Positions 12,097 to 23,313 of a stretch of 64,000 nt of DNA are shown piece after piece. The translations under genes were made by a program, and so were the position numbers. This stretch comes from Rhabditophanes sp. KR3021 (Eukaryota; Nematoda; Chromadorea; Rhabditida; Alloionematidae): the NCBI GenBank assembly GCA_963281155.1, contig CAUJLY010000004.1:434001-498000 (forward strand), given 5' to 3'. Within the stretch, counting starts at the first letter, position 1; each line of letters begins with the position of its first letter. Below the pieces are notes generated by a model. That model had not been told where the DNA came from. It did no database searches and saw only the letters and a list, made by a program, of their open reading frames with translations.

Positions 12097-12550
12097 TTAA
12101 AGTAAGTAGGTGAACTCTATTTCGAAAGTATGTCATTTAGGGGTGTCGTGGATTGTTATGATCATTATTTGAATTCATTCTATAACATACTAAACTTAAA
12201 TTCACTGCATAACATAATAAGATCAAACTAAATTCTTTATTTAAACACTTTAAGAACAAAGAAAACAAATGGAGAAGTTTGTGTCAAATTAAAACATTTA
12301 AAGAAACAGATACAACCACACAAAAGTTTGTAAATAATTTTATTTGACAAAAACAGGTCTAATTAAAAAGGCATGATATATTAAAGTTTTTTAGGTATAA
12401 GTTATATTTGTGTACTCGGTAAATGTACAATTATATCCTGCATTACCAAGTTAGTTATAGAAATTATTTTTGGTAGAGCTTGGAAAATGCATCAGTAAAG
12501 TCCAACTGTCCTATTTATAAATTAAATGTTGCTTCCCCCATACCATCAAA
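12097..12550. other. intergenic, collagen promoter side
   Basis: AT-rich, no ORF of interest. It should hold the collagen promoter (minus strand) and the 3' end of the AKTIP gene. Confidence 0.5.
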
Positions 12551-13405
12551 TCAATCAGCAGCTAAGTCAGACAACGACCTCATAGTTTCAGTGTTCATCC
12601 ACGAGTACCCCTTCTTAGTTCTGGCTTTGATGATGTTTGCTGACAGAATATTGCCGAGAGATTGTTGGAGGATCATTGCCGAGAGGGAGGCTTGATTTCG
12701 CAAGGGTCCCTTTTCTTTTACTGTATGTCTATCTTTCAAAGGCCTCAAAACCAACTTTCTAATAGGCCCATAAATCTCCTCATTCCATGGCATAAACTGA
12801 ATCGCATTAGCATCTTTTTCATTGGGGGGATCATAAATGATAGCACGAGAGTGCAGTATCGTTCCATTGACTACCTTTCGAAATTGCTTCTTGTCAGTTT
12901 CCCACAGGATTGTTGCTTCTGGATTTTCTGCACCAGTCACATCAACATCCAGCATGAAGAATATCTTCTGCATGAAGGCCAAGGCATGATATAACCTATG
13001 TCTGAAAGGCTTGAATCCATCTGGAAAGAACCGGCTCAAGTTTACAACTGATGTCTTTTGGTGAATGTTAGGATGGAACAAGCCCAATTCAAATTGAATC
13101 TTCGGCACACTCGTCGTATTGGGGAAGTCTTTAGGAATATGAAATCTGAATCGAAATATACCCCCCGTATAAACGCCACACCTCACCACCAATATCCCGA
13201 ACCATAAAAAAGGGTCTGTTGCACTAGGAATGATATACATCCCATCAATCGGCTTCCTCACCACCAGAGAATACTCGAAGTCTATGTGATGCTTGACGAC
13301 ATATGAGTTCGGAAGTTTATAGTCCCCATCGATAACACTTGCTTCAACGCCGAGCTCAGCAGCTGACTCCATTTGGTCGTCTTGGCCGTCGTCAATAGCT
13401 GACAT
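12551..13405 (-). CDS. AKTIP/FTS homologue, inactive E2-like protein
   Basis: Single-exon 284-aa protein matching AKTIP (Fused Toes). The UBC-like fold spans about residues 40-180 (EYSLVVRKPIDGMYIIPS, LVVRCGVYTGGIFRFRF, DFPNTTSVPKIQF, LFHPNIH). At the position where E2 enzymes carry the active cysteine this protein has Val-Asn, as in the family, so it is a variant E2 without ubiquitin transfer. In animals AKTIP forms the FHF complex with Hook and FHIP proteins and links vesicles to dynein. The length agrees with the human protein (292 aa). The ATG lies 10 bases after an acceptor-like TTATTTAG at 13417-13416 and only 171 bp after the stop of the upstream gene, as in nematode operons. Confidence 0.88.
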   Translation of the reverse strand: MSAIDDGQDDQMESAAELGVEASVIDGDYKLPNSYVVKHHIDFEYSLVVRKPIDGMYIIPSATDPFLWFGILVVRCGVYTGGIFRFRFHIPKDFPNTTSVPKIQFELGLFHPNIHQKTSVVNLSRFFPDGFKPFRHRLYHALAFMQKIFFMLDVDVTGAENPEATILWETDKKQFRKVVNGTILHSRAIIYDPPNEKDANAIQFMPWNEEIYGPIRKLVLRPLKDRHTVKEKGPLRNQASLSAMILQQSLGNILSANIIKARTKKGYSWMNTETMRSLSDLAAD

Positions 13406-13415
13406 TTTATATACA

Positions 13416-13432
13416 CTAAATAAATAAATTAA
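13416..13432 (-). promoter_or_regulatory. candidate trans-splice acceptor for AKTIP
   Basis: T-rich run ending in TTATTTAG on the minus strand, 10 bases before the AKTIP ATG. There is no upstream coding exon to pair with it, so it fits a spliced-leader acceptor. An AATAAA for the upstream gene lies just before it. Confidence 0.5.
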
Positions 13433-13576
13433 CAGATCCTAATAAATTGTCCAAGATAAAAAGAGATCCCCAGAACTCATGAAACCACAACCAACAAACA
13501 ACAAATAATTCTATTAAACTTTATTTACTTCTTCTAAAAATAATCTTCTGTCTTATGACAACAAAAATTAAAATTC

Positions 13577-14290
13577 CTAAGCAGATCCTGGAGCCTTGTG
13601 ATCTTGGAAAGGTGGAAGTGGTTTTCCATAGATAAGTGTAGCTGCATTCCAGAGAGCAATGACGGCACAAGCATAGGCGAGGGCCTTGGCGGTGACGGAG
13701 AGTCCTCTGTCGAATGGAGCACAATTTTCAGACTTGGATCCGTGGTCGAGGGCATTCTAAATTAAATTAGCTTAGTTGGGGGGCCAACTTACTTACCGAG
13801 TAAGCTTCGACGCGCTTTCTGAGACTTGGACTGTAAAGGCCATACTTGCCCATGACTAAATTTCCGCACTTGGTTCCTTCTGGAAGTCTGGGGAGGATCT
13901 TCCCAGCAGCTCCAACTTGCCAATTTCCTGGGTTAAGTGGATCGAATTGGTCGAGGGTTGGGGCAACTTCTCCGGCGTTCTTTGGAACTCCGGTGATAGT
14001 TCTGGTGACATTAAGTCTTGGAATCATACGAGCAGCCATAGTGTCGATGTCTTTTTCGTACAAAACAGTTGATGCGGCGGCGGCGGCTTTTTGTGCGGAA
14101 AGCTGAAAATAAAACAAAATTAATTATCAAAATTAAACGACAAAATGTTGACTTCATACCGATAGACGCAAGTAACTTTAAATGAAATCAAAGGGCAGAG
14201 GAAGGTAACCTACTAACAGAATTTACATACCTCAAGACCAGCAGTTGCCACCACCTTATTAGCCATTTGAGAAAATTTTGTTGAAGACAT
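13577..14290 (-). CDS. 181-aa single-pass membrane protein, unrecognised
   Basis: Exons 14290-14231, 14102-13797 and 13756-13577, all with GT-AG junctions in phase 0, give 181 aa. The N-terminus is Ala/Ser-rich without acidic residues in the first 15 positions, compatible with mitochondrial import but not proof of it. The middle is polar (RMIPRLNVTRTITGVPKN, LPRLPEGTKCGNLVMGKYGLY). One membrane segment is near the C-terminus (LSVTAKALAYACAVIALWNAA), followed by a short Pro-rich tail. Third-position codon bias is strong (GCC, CTC, AAG), suggesting high expression. A small inner-membrane subunit of a respiratory complex is one possibility, but I cannot place it in a family. It is the upstream member of an operon-like pair with AKTIP. 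Confidence 0.85.
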
Positions 14291-14724
14291 ACTCTTAAAG
14301 TTTAATCTAAACAGCCATATAAATTAAAGTTAATGATACGCTCAAATATTTTTGGTCAAATTGATTGAGATGATACAAGATGTTAAAAATTATGAGATTG
14401 CTTTTCATGAAAAGAATGGCCATTTACAAGTTTACAAAAATATTCACTTTTAAAACAAATTAAGGTACAAAATGGATCGAATTGAGATGGTAGAGAAAGC
14501 TAAAGATGGCAAAAGATACTAAAATAAGTCAACATTAAAATTTAGAGTAAACGACGTTCCAATCCGTTGACCAGACTTGTCATTTCGAGACAAGCACGTA
14601 GGCAGGAAAAAGCAAAAGATTTGAATTTTAGAATAAATGTAGTACATATTTAAGATATAACTTTAGGATAGATTTTATTTGTGAATTTTAAAGTGATTGT
14701 TATTTTATGGTATTCAATTAAATG
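14291..14724. other. intergenic, AT-rich
   Basis: No ORF, RNA gene or repeat seen. Confidence 0.5.
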
Positions 14725-15178
14725 TTAGCAAGGTCTTATGGGTGTTATGTTACATCCCAGAGCATTTTCGTTCCGGCGACGAAATTGTCGGTAGGGGATA
14801 GTTGGGGGTGGGAGAGTTGGAGTGGAGGTGACCATTTCATCAGAATCTTTCACCACTGCATTATACTCACTTTGCATTTCTAACCCCATTCCAGACACAG
14901 AAATTGTGTAAGACTTTATTTTCCTGAAGATTCTATCAAGAAAAGACGACAGGGCAAAGGCCTTTCTTTTAAGGAAGTTGGAATCTCCGGTCAGTGACCA
15001 CCGTCGCATCCAAAGCCCATACTTCATCAATAAAATTTGAATGAAAGCGAGTAAGCTGTCCACAATTATCCATATCAAGGTCTAAAAAGATTAATTACTA
15101 ATTTAAGCAAAGGTGAAAGCTTACAGAATTAGGGTTTTCATAAGCAAATAATCTTCTTGCCGGTTGATGGGGCTCCAT
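14725..15178 (-). CDS. small membrane protein, unknown family
   Basis: Exons 15178-15125 and 15081-14725 give 136 aa from the ATG of MEPHQPARR. The frame is open further upstream to an acceptor near 15216 (HLWGCFYYLLW), so an additional 5' exon or a longer N-terminus is possible; the start is uncertain. A clear membrane segment lies at about residues 19-40 (LIWIIVDSLLAFIQILLM). It is followed by a basic stretch with RRW and KRK, then a polar tail with a proline run (TPTLPPPTIPYR). I do not recognise the family. It lies 435 bp upstream of the 181-aa gene on the same strand. Confidence 0.6.
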
Positions 15179-15341
15179 CCAAAGCAAATAGTAAAAACAA
15201 CCCCATAAATGACCTAAATTCAAATAAGTTACACCCAAATTTTGAAAACTTACATCTCAGAAAGAACTAAACACAAACAATATTCTTACGTCACTTGTTT
15301 ACTAGTCATTCATTACATAGTTTGACGTACAATATTTCAAA

Positions 15342-15947
15342 ATGCTAAGAGGAGCTTCCAGAAGTTTTGAACAATTCAAAACTAAATTAGTTTCTAATAA
15401 TTTTCCTGGCCTAAGATGGATTATCGAGGGTTTTAATATGGTTGACAAAGAAAGGTTAACTCAAATAGGTGCAGATAGATTAGCAGCTGAATGGATTGTT
15501 AAATGTGGTGGGAAAATTAAGTTTAATACGAATGAAATGTTCGAAGATTACAATGCTTTGGTTAGATCTACCGCCGAATTAGATCCACGTAAGCCAGAAG
15601 ATGATGTTAAGCTAATTTGGATGGATGCTACCAAGAGTTCAATCACTGGTTACGGATGCCTACATTTTCACCACTTAAAACATATTAAAGATGTAGTCAT
15701 CAGAGAATGTCCTACTTTTCATGATCACGGAATCGAATACATGGGAATGTACTCTGGAGACATCATCAAAAACCTCGAAATTACCCAATGCCCTAAGATT
15801 ACCGAACACGGCCTTGCTCATTTAAAGGCTTTTACTGGCCTTGAAACGTTAACTTTGGGTCAATTAAAGAATGTTTACCATAAGAACAAAATACACAAAT
15901 TTATTGTTGATGAGTTGCCAAATTGTAAGGTTACATATGTTGACTAA
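15342..15947 (+). CDS. ATP synthase-associated factor s (DMAC2L/ATP5S)
   Basis: Intronless 201-aa protein. It aligns along its length with mammalian ATP synthase subunit s (coupling factor B, DMAC2L): the N-terminal VDKERLTQIGADRLAAEWIVKCGG block with the capped first repeat, IDATxS-like WMDATKSSITGYG, then leucine-rich repeats (HLKHIKDVVIRECPTF, IIKNLEITQCPKITEHGLAHL, GLETLTLGQL). The family is mitochondrial and linked to ATP synthase function or respiratory complex assembly. The first 20 residues are basic and lack acidic residues until Glu-10, acceptable for a mitochondrial presequence. It is divergently transcribed from the membrane-protein gene at 14725-15178 with about 160 bp between them, so they may share a promoter. 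Confidence 0.88.
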   Translation: MLRGASRSFEQFKTKLVSNNFPGLRWIIEGFNMVDKERLTQIGADRLAAEWIVKCGGKIKFNTNEMFEDYNALVRSTAELDPRKPEDDVKLIWMDATKSSITGYGCLHFHHLKHIKDVVIRECPTFHDHGIEYMGMYSGDIIKNLEITQCPKITEHGLAHLKAFTGLETLTLGQLKNVYHKNKIHKFIVDELPNCKVTYVD

Positions 15948-16156
15948 ACAAATACAATGTTTTTGATTAAATAAATAAAATGTGTTTGAATAAATGAATA
16001 AAATGCGTTTGATTAAATCAGTGTTTATTATCATCCAAATTTAAAAAGTAATAATTAAAAGTCGGCAAACAAAAGTGAGGAATGAGAAACTTTATAATGT
16101 CCTTTAACCTTAAATAATTTAGAAGTAGTCTGAAGTGCTGTGGGTCTTTTTGTTGA

Positions 16157-18265
16157 TTACCAGCTAGACTGATGCATTCCATACATATCACTACTTCCCC
16201 CCATCATCCCCATCTGATGCCCACCATGCGTTTGATGGTGATGCTGACTTCCTCCACTAGATCTCTCCCCATGCGGCGTATAAGGCAAAGCCACGCCCTT
16301 TTGCTTCTTATTATTAATATAAGAAATCTGATTTCCTTGACACTCGACCAACTTATGGTACTCGTCCCATGCTACTTGAATTTTAGAAGGTTCTAAGGAA
16401 AATTCTTCCATATATTCCATCTTTCTACGAGCATACTGAAGACGATGGTGAGAAGGTAAGGATGTAGAGTTTATGGCGACATCAAAGGCATTTACAACAT
16501 CTCGTGAAGACTTTTTATGGGCGAAATAGTTTATATCAATTAGTTGGGCATAGAGTTCATTGTTTTCGGGGTCTTTTTCGATTGCGTCTCTTAGAAGGAT
16601 GTCGGCTTGTTTCAGGTTGTCGCATTGATACGCTTGAAAACGGGCTAGCTTCTTGATATAAAGGTTCCGGACTGTTTTTGAGCATCTTCGGTAGTTGATG
16701 AGATCTTCGTACTTTTGAATTATTTTCTTTTGGTCTACCTTATCAGTCTGTCTTTTCATCTTCCTACCAGCTAAGCCAATTAAGCGAAGTCTGACAGCAG
16801 CATATCCCGGAAAACGATGATCGAAGTTCTCCAACGTATCCGCAGCATCATCAAAATTATTCAACCTTTCTTCAACTAAACTTAAAGCCATCGCTATCTT
16901 TGAACTGCATGGCATGTATGTTTTGTGTGCTCGCTGAAGAAGTTCTTTTGACTCTGATTTGGAAACGTTTTTGTCCAGGTACCTTGCGAACTGAAATTTA
17001 TCAATTTAATGGACTTAAATTATGTGAATTACCTTTAACCAATACTCTTCATACAAACAGCAAACAACTAAACACCTTTCAAACTGAAATTTGATCTTTT
17101 TCTCATCACGTCCTTTCAGTTCATAGTCTAAGTATTTGAACCAATTACTACATTGTTTATTTTCTAAGGGAGTAATATGAAAGTAATGTCTATTAATATT
17201 CTTTTCGAATTCCATCCTGTCTTTCCATTCTCTTTCAGTTCTTTCTTGAATAGGGAGTCTTTCCTCATTGATATATTTGGCAAACAAATAATGGGCTTCC
17301 TTCGACAAAGTTTTGATTCCATGCTCATTCTCAACAAGTATGTCCTTAATAGATTCCTTATCCATCTTCTTCAAAACTCTTTTCTTATGCGAGCTCATCT
17401 CACTCTCTCCCAAATACAGATCAGGCGAAACAGACAAAACGAAAGATTTAAATCGCTGAGTTTGAATTTGATAATTTTGAGTTGCCACTCCCAGCAAAAC
17501 ATTAAAATGCTTAAAAGCAGAGTCAAACATTCCGCAAGCAGTCTCAAAATCAATCACCATATTCCAAATCCTATCAGACAAAAAGTCCAATCCACAGTGA
17601 TCTAAAGCTTTCGACATAATCTTCTGCACCTTTTCTTTGTTTCCTCCTTGGTAAGGCTGGTAATACTCAATAGCCACCGTAATGTACTTCTCCCACAAAT
17701 CAATTGATACAGGAAACTTCTTAACTGACAAAGCGTAGATGTCCAAGCAATCATCTATTCCTCTCTTCCGATTCCATTCTGCATATTGAATCCAGTACCC
17801 AAAACAGAGAGGAAAATTGTCCAGGAAACGAGTGCACACTTTGTCGATATGTTTGGGTTCTTGGATTTCAAAAGCCTTTACGATTAATTCCTCCCACGTG
17901 TTGAAGTCCTTCACGTTATCCCCCAATTTCCTCCATAAGGGTAGTAGGAGGTGATGGTCTTGAGACGGTGATCGGCGTCTTTCGGGTTTTCTCTCATCGT
18001 CTGAAGACTTTTTGCGGGTAGAACGTTTTTTCTCCCGAGAATTGGACCGTTTCTTCTTGATGCCCCCATTGTCCTTTTCCCGGGGCGATCTAGACCGTTT
18101 CGAGCTATCTTTTTTATCCGATCGTTTTCGTTTAGGTGAAGGGGAACGACTCTTTTTGGCTGTCGTGGTGGAAGATCTCACCGATTCCGGGCTTTTGTCC
18201 GTCTTGCGACCGGGAGAAAGTTCTTCTTCCTCCTTAACAGCTACTACTGCCGTTTCTTCTTCCAT
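16157..18265 (-). CDS. prp-39: pre-mRNA processing factor 39 (U1 snRNP)
   Basis: Two exons, 18265-17033 and 16990-16157, giving 688 aa. The first ~105 residues are an RS/KR-rich low-complexity region (KKSRSPSPKRKRSDKK, SRSPREK). HAT repeats (half-a-TPR, with W/Y and E at regular spacing) begin at about residue 107 (LLLPLWRKLGDNVKDFNTWEELI, CFGYWIQYAEWNRKRG, SIDLWEKYITVAIEYY) and continue through exon 2 (AVRLRLIGLAGRKM, QCDNLKQADILLRDAIEKDP). This order is diagnostic of PRP39, a U1 snRNP protein acting in 5' splice-site selection. The C-terminus is His/Gly/Met-rich. The RS-rich N-terminus resembles SR proteins more than yeast Prp39. The intron is 42 nt. Confidence 0.9.
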
Positions 18266-18957
18266 ATCTCTAAAGTAATTTAAATATTAATATTACACCA
18301 CCCTCATCAAACCAAAATATACAATCAAATTAATCACGATCGTTAAAACATCCAAATAAACTCCTAAACATAAAACATATCTAAACCATCCAAATATAAT
18401 ATCAATAATTATGCGGTAAAAGTAACACACCAAAACGAGTCACAAACTTTAGCAAGTAGGTATAACAACTTTCTTGCATTTTGTTTCCAAGGAAATGATC
18501 TTGTCGCGATTGGTTTTGGAATTAGTATGTCCGATGAGCTACGAAGTACAGACGAACAGTATTTATTAATTAAGGGAAATGTGTAAAAATGGTAAGAGGA
18601 TTGTTTCGAGACATTCATTTGCATATCTGCTTAAACTTTTTTAGATAAAAGACAAGTCTCCTTTGGAATTTAAGGAACAGCAGATGGTCTTAACAAGCAG
18701 TGCGTTTCAAGTTTTGTAGACAAATGCGGGTTCCTTAACGTTTAGTACGAATCATAGCTGAAACCTAGAACAAAATAACACCCAACCATTGTTTGACAGC
18801 AACTCCAACTGATTGAATAAGCTTCGCATCAGAATAATCAAAAATATCTTGTGCGTCGTAAACAGATGTTTATTAAACTGAGATTTTACTGTACTTCTGA
18901 AATTGCATCTCGGAACATTAAAGTACCATGTTTTGGCAAATGCCCTGGTGTTTTGAC
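18266..18957. other. intergenic
   Basis: Nothing convincing. A 71-codon minus-strand ORF at 18409-18624 has no supporting splice or homology signal. Confidence 0.45.
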
Positions 18958-19204
18958 TTTATTTCAATGAGTCAATCAATAAGTCAAGTCCGTACCTTTC
19001 AGAAGCTCCATCCCCAATATTTTCCATCGTTTTGGGTCGAGTTTTGGAGGGAGGAAGTTTGATTGATTCGAGTTTGTAGAGATTGAATTCCGCTAAGTTT
19101 TGGGAAAGCCTGAGTTTGTATGGATGGGCAGCAATGCTATGTCTCTCTTTAAGTCGTTTTGTTTTGGCAGGGGAGGCTGACTGTTCCAGGTGAATTGGTG
19201 GCAA
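18958..19204 (-). CDS. possible orphan exon, unknown protein
   Basis: About 80 open codons on the minus strand ending at TAA near 18959, preceded by a pyrimidine-rich TTGAG. The sequence is protein-like (SPAKTKRLKERHSIAAHPYKLRLSQNLAEF, then TMENIGDGASERYGLDLLIDSLK) and GC content is higher than in the flanks. There is no ATG near the 5' end, so an upstream exon would be needed, and none is found. It lies 321 bp beyond the NELF-A stop on the same strand. Confidence 0.3.
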
Positions 19205-19525
19205 AGAAGAGTTGGCTCAACAAGGCAAAACAGATGATTACAAACGGATGGCCTGATTATTTATATATGTGTAATAAATATGTTAATAGAATTTGCAAAA
19301 TTGCTGTTCTTATATTGGCCAATTAACATCAAAAAACGAAAGAGAAAAGTTGTTCAAATTAGGATAAAAATTGGCAACTTGCCAGAAGAATGAAACAAGA
19401 TAACGTATTTAAATTAGCAAAACAACACGAAGTATTTAAATTTTATTAAATGTACAATCAAAAATAGTTCTAATTAAAAAGAGATCTTGGTGTGTGTGGA
19501 TTTTTTTGTTTCCATGCACATATTA

Positions 19526-20489
19526 TTACTGTCCACTATCATTTGAGTTTTGCTTGTTAAGTTGCAGCTTCGCCATCTTTTCATTTCTTTTATTCTCAAG
19601 CTCCGATTTCCGTTTGAATCTATTTTGAATAGCTTCTCCCATTGAGGTGTCCATGACATCGACCATTTGAATCTTCTTGGTCTTTTGAAGAGCTGGCCTG
19701 GTGAAACCTCTCCTGACTTCTGAAGAGAAGCCGCCTGTTCTTTTGGATATATCTTCTTTCGGCATCGCTATAGAGACTGAACCCGACGGTTTGGAAAACT
19801 TTCTTTCGGCTCCCCCCCGTAGATTGGAAGTCTTCGAATTTTGAATGACACTATTTGTCTTGGCCGTAACAGCCATCGCCTTGATAATATCCTTCTTGAA
19901 CTGAATTGACTTGGGTTCTTTCACCAAAGTGAAATGCCTCATAGGTTCAACTTTTACACTTTTGTACATCTCATCCAATGTTTCTTCGTTCATCAAGAAG
20001 CCATTGCGTGGTAGGAGTTGTAAGTGATTCGTTGAGGTGACTTTTCCCACTTCACTAGCAATTTTATCATAACAGTCCTTGAAATAAGTATTCGAAGAAC
20101 TAGACAAGTCGGTGAGTGATGAGGTATCCAAGATGTTCCCATACATCTGACTCGTAATTGCCGTCCAATCATCACCATCAGAGCTGGCAGTCTTTAAAAT
20201 AGCTTTTAGAGTTTCTTTGACCTGAAAACACCAATAAGTGACTCCAATACATCATTTAACTTACATGCTCACCATTCCTGGCATAAATTTGCGGTATCGC
20301 CACCAGCAATTTACCTTTTACTTGTGTGTTCAAACCATGAAACTGAGCAGGCTTAGCTAAAGTTTCCAACATCTTTTTGTCAAGTAAAAAAGCTGTTTCC
20401 CTGCATTTCCAAGTTTCATTGACATCTCCCAGTTTACTTTCCAGTAGTTTAGAAATATCCTGCTCACTCGTCGAGGCCACATCACTCAT
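19526..20489 (-). CDS. NELF-A, negative elongation factor subunit A
   Basis: Two exons, 20489-20265 and 20221-19526, giving 306 aa. The order of matches to animal NELF-A is consistent: KLGDVNETWKC (human KLGATDELW), QFHGLNTQVKGKLLVAIPQ (CFHGLSSAVKLKLLLGTLH), KETLKAILKTASSDGDDW, GNILDTSSL, then PMRHFTLVKEPKSIQFKKDI (PVKHFQLKRKPKSATLRAEL) and KKIQMVDVMD (RGVKLLDISELD). NELF binds paused RNA polymerase II with DSIF in the nucleus. The protein is shorter than human NELF-A (528 aa) and lacks most of the proline-rich middle and the conserved C-terminal segment. C. elegans has no NELF, so this call has phylogenetic weight. It lies 346 bp downstream of the PI4-kinase gene on the same strand. Confidence 0.78.
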
Positions 20490-20835
20490 TTTAGGAATTT
20501 GTAAGACAATAAATTAATGAGATTATTATATAAAATTTCCCACAACACTAGAAAGGAATCTTTTGTTTATTTTGTAAAGTTCCGTCATACATATGATTAC
20601 ATTCACACACACATTACAACCTTCCAAACAAATTCTACTCGAAATGATGTCACTTAAGAGATACTTTACACCAATCTCGAATTTGCTTTTAAATAAAATG
20701 CAAGTGTTAAAGGTGTCGAAAAGAAACAAGTATAGTAGTTTTAAATTAAAAAATTTATTCCTTTATACAACTACAAATCACTAAAAGATAAATCCCATAC
20801 ACATTCGTTTTTGGTCACCGGCATCTTTTAACTTT
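20490..20835. other. intergenic between PI4KB and NELF-A
   Basis: AT-rich spacer holding the 3' end of the PI4-kinase gene and the NELF-A promoter or trans-splice region. No separate gene seen. Confidence 0.5.
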
Positions 20836-22864
20836 CTACATAATTCCATTTGTGTAATACTGAAAATTGTCATACAATCTAGTGGTAATTGAACCCCGAG
20901 AAGCTTCAACCATATTAAAGATCAGTTGATGAAGTTCGTCATCTGTGTACTGGACGTGAAATCGTTCCAGCATACCCTCCACCAGGGAGCACCCATATCG
21001 GAAGCAAGGAATCTCGCAATTGGATGTCATTATTTGCATCAGCGTCATTATCCGGTCATGGTGTTTGCGGGCTGCTATCATCCCACGCAGCATTAGGGTT
21101 TTGTATTCTTCGAAGGGTTTCCCAAATGCCCCACCCATTAGATCTACGATTTCGGGCGTTAATTTGAAAGGAGATGTTTCAAAGCCAAGGTTCTTCGGAG
21201 ATTGACTTAGGATAAAGCCAAAGTCGATGTGGATCAAGTGTCCTTCCTCATCCAGCAAAATATTCCCATTGTGCCTGTCTTTGACTTGCAAAAAGTAACA
21301 AATCAACGAGTAAGCACCACACGATCTAACGAAATTCTGCTGAGCTTTCTTAAACCCCACACTATCTTCTTTTCCATACTTGTCAATAAAATACTCCAGC
21401 AAAGTCGGCGCAACCCCACTCTCATTATCTCCTATCAAGGTCTTCTTGAGCTGGTGCAAAGACTGAGCATTCTTGATGGGCTCAATCAAACCAGCATCCT
21501 GAGAAAGAACCGTAATTTTGTAGGGATTCAAGTAAAGTGGCACTCTTTCATCCGTCCAAATTTCCTCGAATAAAGTCAATATTTGGTAGGCGATTAACTC
21601 TTGTCTGAGGTCGTCTCCTGTCTTCACAATAACTGGCAGAACCGTCCAATTGGGCAGGAAGGAATAGGTAGAGATGGCTTTGATTTTTGAATAAATGTGA
21701 CTCCAGCTTTCAGAGAATATTGAACTCTGGCCCACTTCACTTTCTTGAAGCACCTTTTGGTCTACGCCAATCTCACCAAACTCACTTTCTTCTCCCCTGT
21801 CATCCTCATCATTGTCCTTGATGTACTTTTGTCTCAACTGCTCAATAGTCATATTGGATACATCCAACGGCAAACCAGACCTACAAATATTATCAATTTC
21901 TACAGCTTCCACGAAAATATAGTAGGGAGCCTTGTCTTTTGAGTTGAGGACACACGTAATATTAGGCACTATCTTTAGTACAAAATGCGACTTCTCACTG
22001 TACAATGGGACCCACACTCGACCAGGTAAAAAGGCATTGATATCTTGTATGTGTGTTGTGAGTCGTTCGTTTCTTTCCACCCCAGGTGCTAACTCCTTCA
22101 AATCAGTCCCGATTGCTATCAGAGATTGGATGAATTCAAACTCTGGGCGTACTTTTTTCATCCCACAATCACACACAAACTTCATCAAATGAAATAAATT
22201 GGATTGCGGCAATTCAAACTCCTCGATACATTCACACGAATTAAGCTGGAGTGATTGTATTGAGGGGTTTCTGAAGGTAATTTGATCGTAACTAAACCCA
22301 TCTCTGTAAAAGATATTCAAAATTTGTTTCCTTAACTTAAATCCCTGGCAAGCTAATTTGTTTAGCTTCCAATTTTCGGTGTTGAATGATTCGAGAAGGA
22401 TGCAACAGGTCACGCAAAATTCGATCGATGATTTACATCGGTCCATCAAATAAGAATGAAGGCATTCGGCGACGTTGTGTTTGTTCACATACAGAATCAT
22501 CAGTTGTGGCAGATAAAAGTCCACACAATGCTTAGGAAATTTGTATAGCGTTTCTCCGAGTTTGGGCAAAGCTGACGCATCCACTGAAGATTGTAGGTAG
22601 TGCATGGCATGGTGAATAGTAAAGTAGTTTGATTCAAAAAATCTGAACAAAGAGCAGGCTGAAGCCTCTACAGGGATAACCTGCCCCACCACAACCTTAT
22701 TTTCCTCCTCCTCATCATCAATAACAAAAGAGGCCTTCAAACTACATCTAAAGGATCAAAATTAAATGACGTTGTTAAGGAAACGTTTACTCCTACCTCG
22801 GGCAGACTCCATTCTTAGGATGGAAACAATATTCAGAGGGTTCTTGGACGTATGATCTATTCAT
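20836..22864 (-). CDS. phosphatidylinositol 4-kinase beta
   Basis: Exons 22864-22797 and 22747-20836 give 659 aa. The small first exon starts at ATG and supplies MNRSYVQEPSEYCFHPKNG; an apparent TTG start in exon 2 is just its splice junction. The lipid kinase unique helical region is at about residues 55-150, followed by a linker with an acidic insert (DNDEDDRGEESEF). The kinase domain occupies the C-terminal third: LPVIVKTGDDLRQE, the catalytic loop VKDRHNGNILL at about residue 512 and the DFG motif in HIDFGFIL. FKLTPEIVDLMGG and the terminal TTRLYDNFQYYTNGI are signatures of PI4K-III-beta. The enzyme makes PI4P at the Golgi and on endosomes. The C-terminal exon of 1.9 kb is unusually long for this genome. 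Confidence 0.95.
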
Positions 22865-23313
22865 AAGGATTGATGTGTTGGCGAAAGCAATTAGTGTCAA
22901 TAATAGTTAATATTATGAATATTCATAAAATCTAAAATAGATGGTGTGAATCGCATATAATTAATGTTAATTGCGATGACGATAGGATAGTGGTAGATGT
23001 GTTAATGTTGGGAAAAAGAGTACCCTCGGTGCATTAAATAAAATTAAATAATCGCGTATGTAGAACTAAAAAAATCCAAAAGTGGATATAATAACAAAAT
23101 TAGGCAAAGAGGAAGTGTGGCGAACATTTTATAGTACTACTATTTAATTGAATGATGAATATACACTGGCAGATGTTAAACACTTTGTTGATGCGTCTGA
23201 TGTTGAAAACAAATATCTGCATATGTCGACAAAAATAATAAAAAATTGTAATACAAAAAGACATTTGTTTGTTAATGACTAAATTAGAGACACTTTCAAA
23301 TACAAAACACTAT
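22865..23313. other. intergenic
   Basis: AT-rich region upstream of PI4KB; nothing else seen. Confidence 0.5.

Noticed and set aside
9740..18625. Shared 14-mer with an octamer ATTTGCAT near 9755 and 18613
   Set aside because: Two copies with unrelated flanks; no reason to see it as a repeat or a site.
22738..22740. TTG start for the PI4-kinase
   Set aside because: The reading frame continues through a splice site to an exon with an ATG at 22864.
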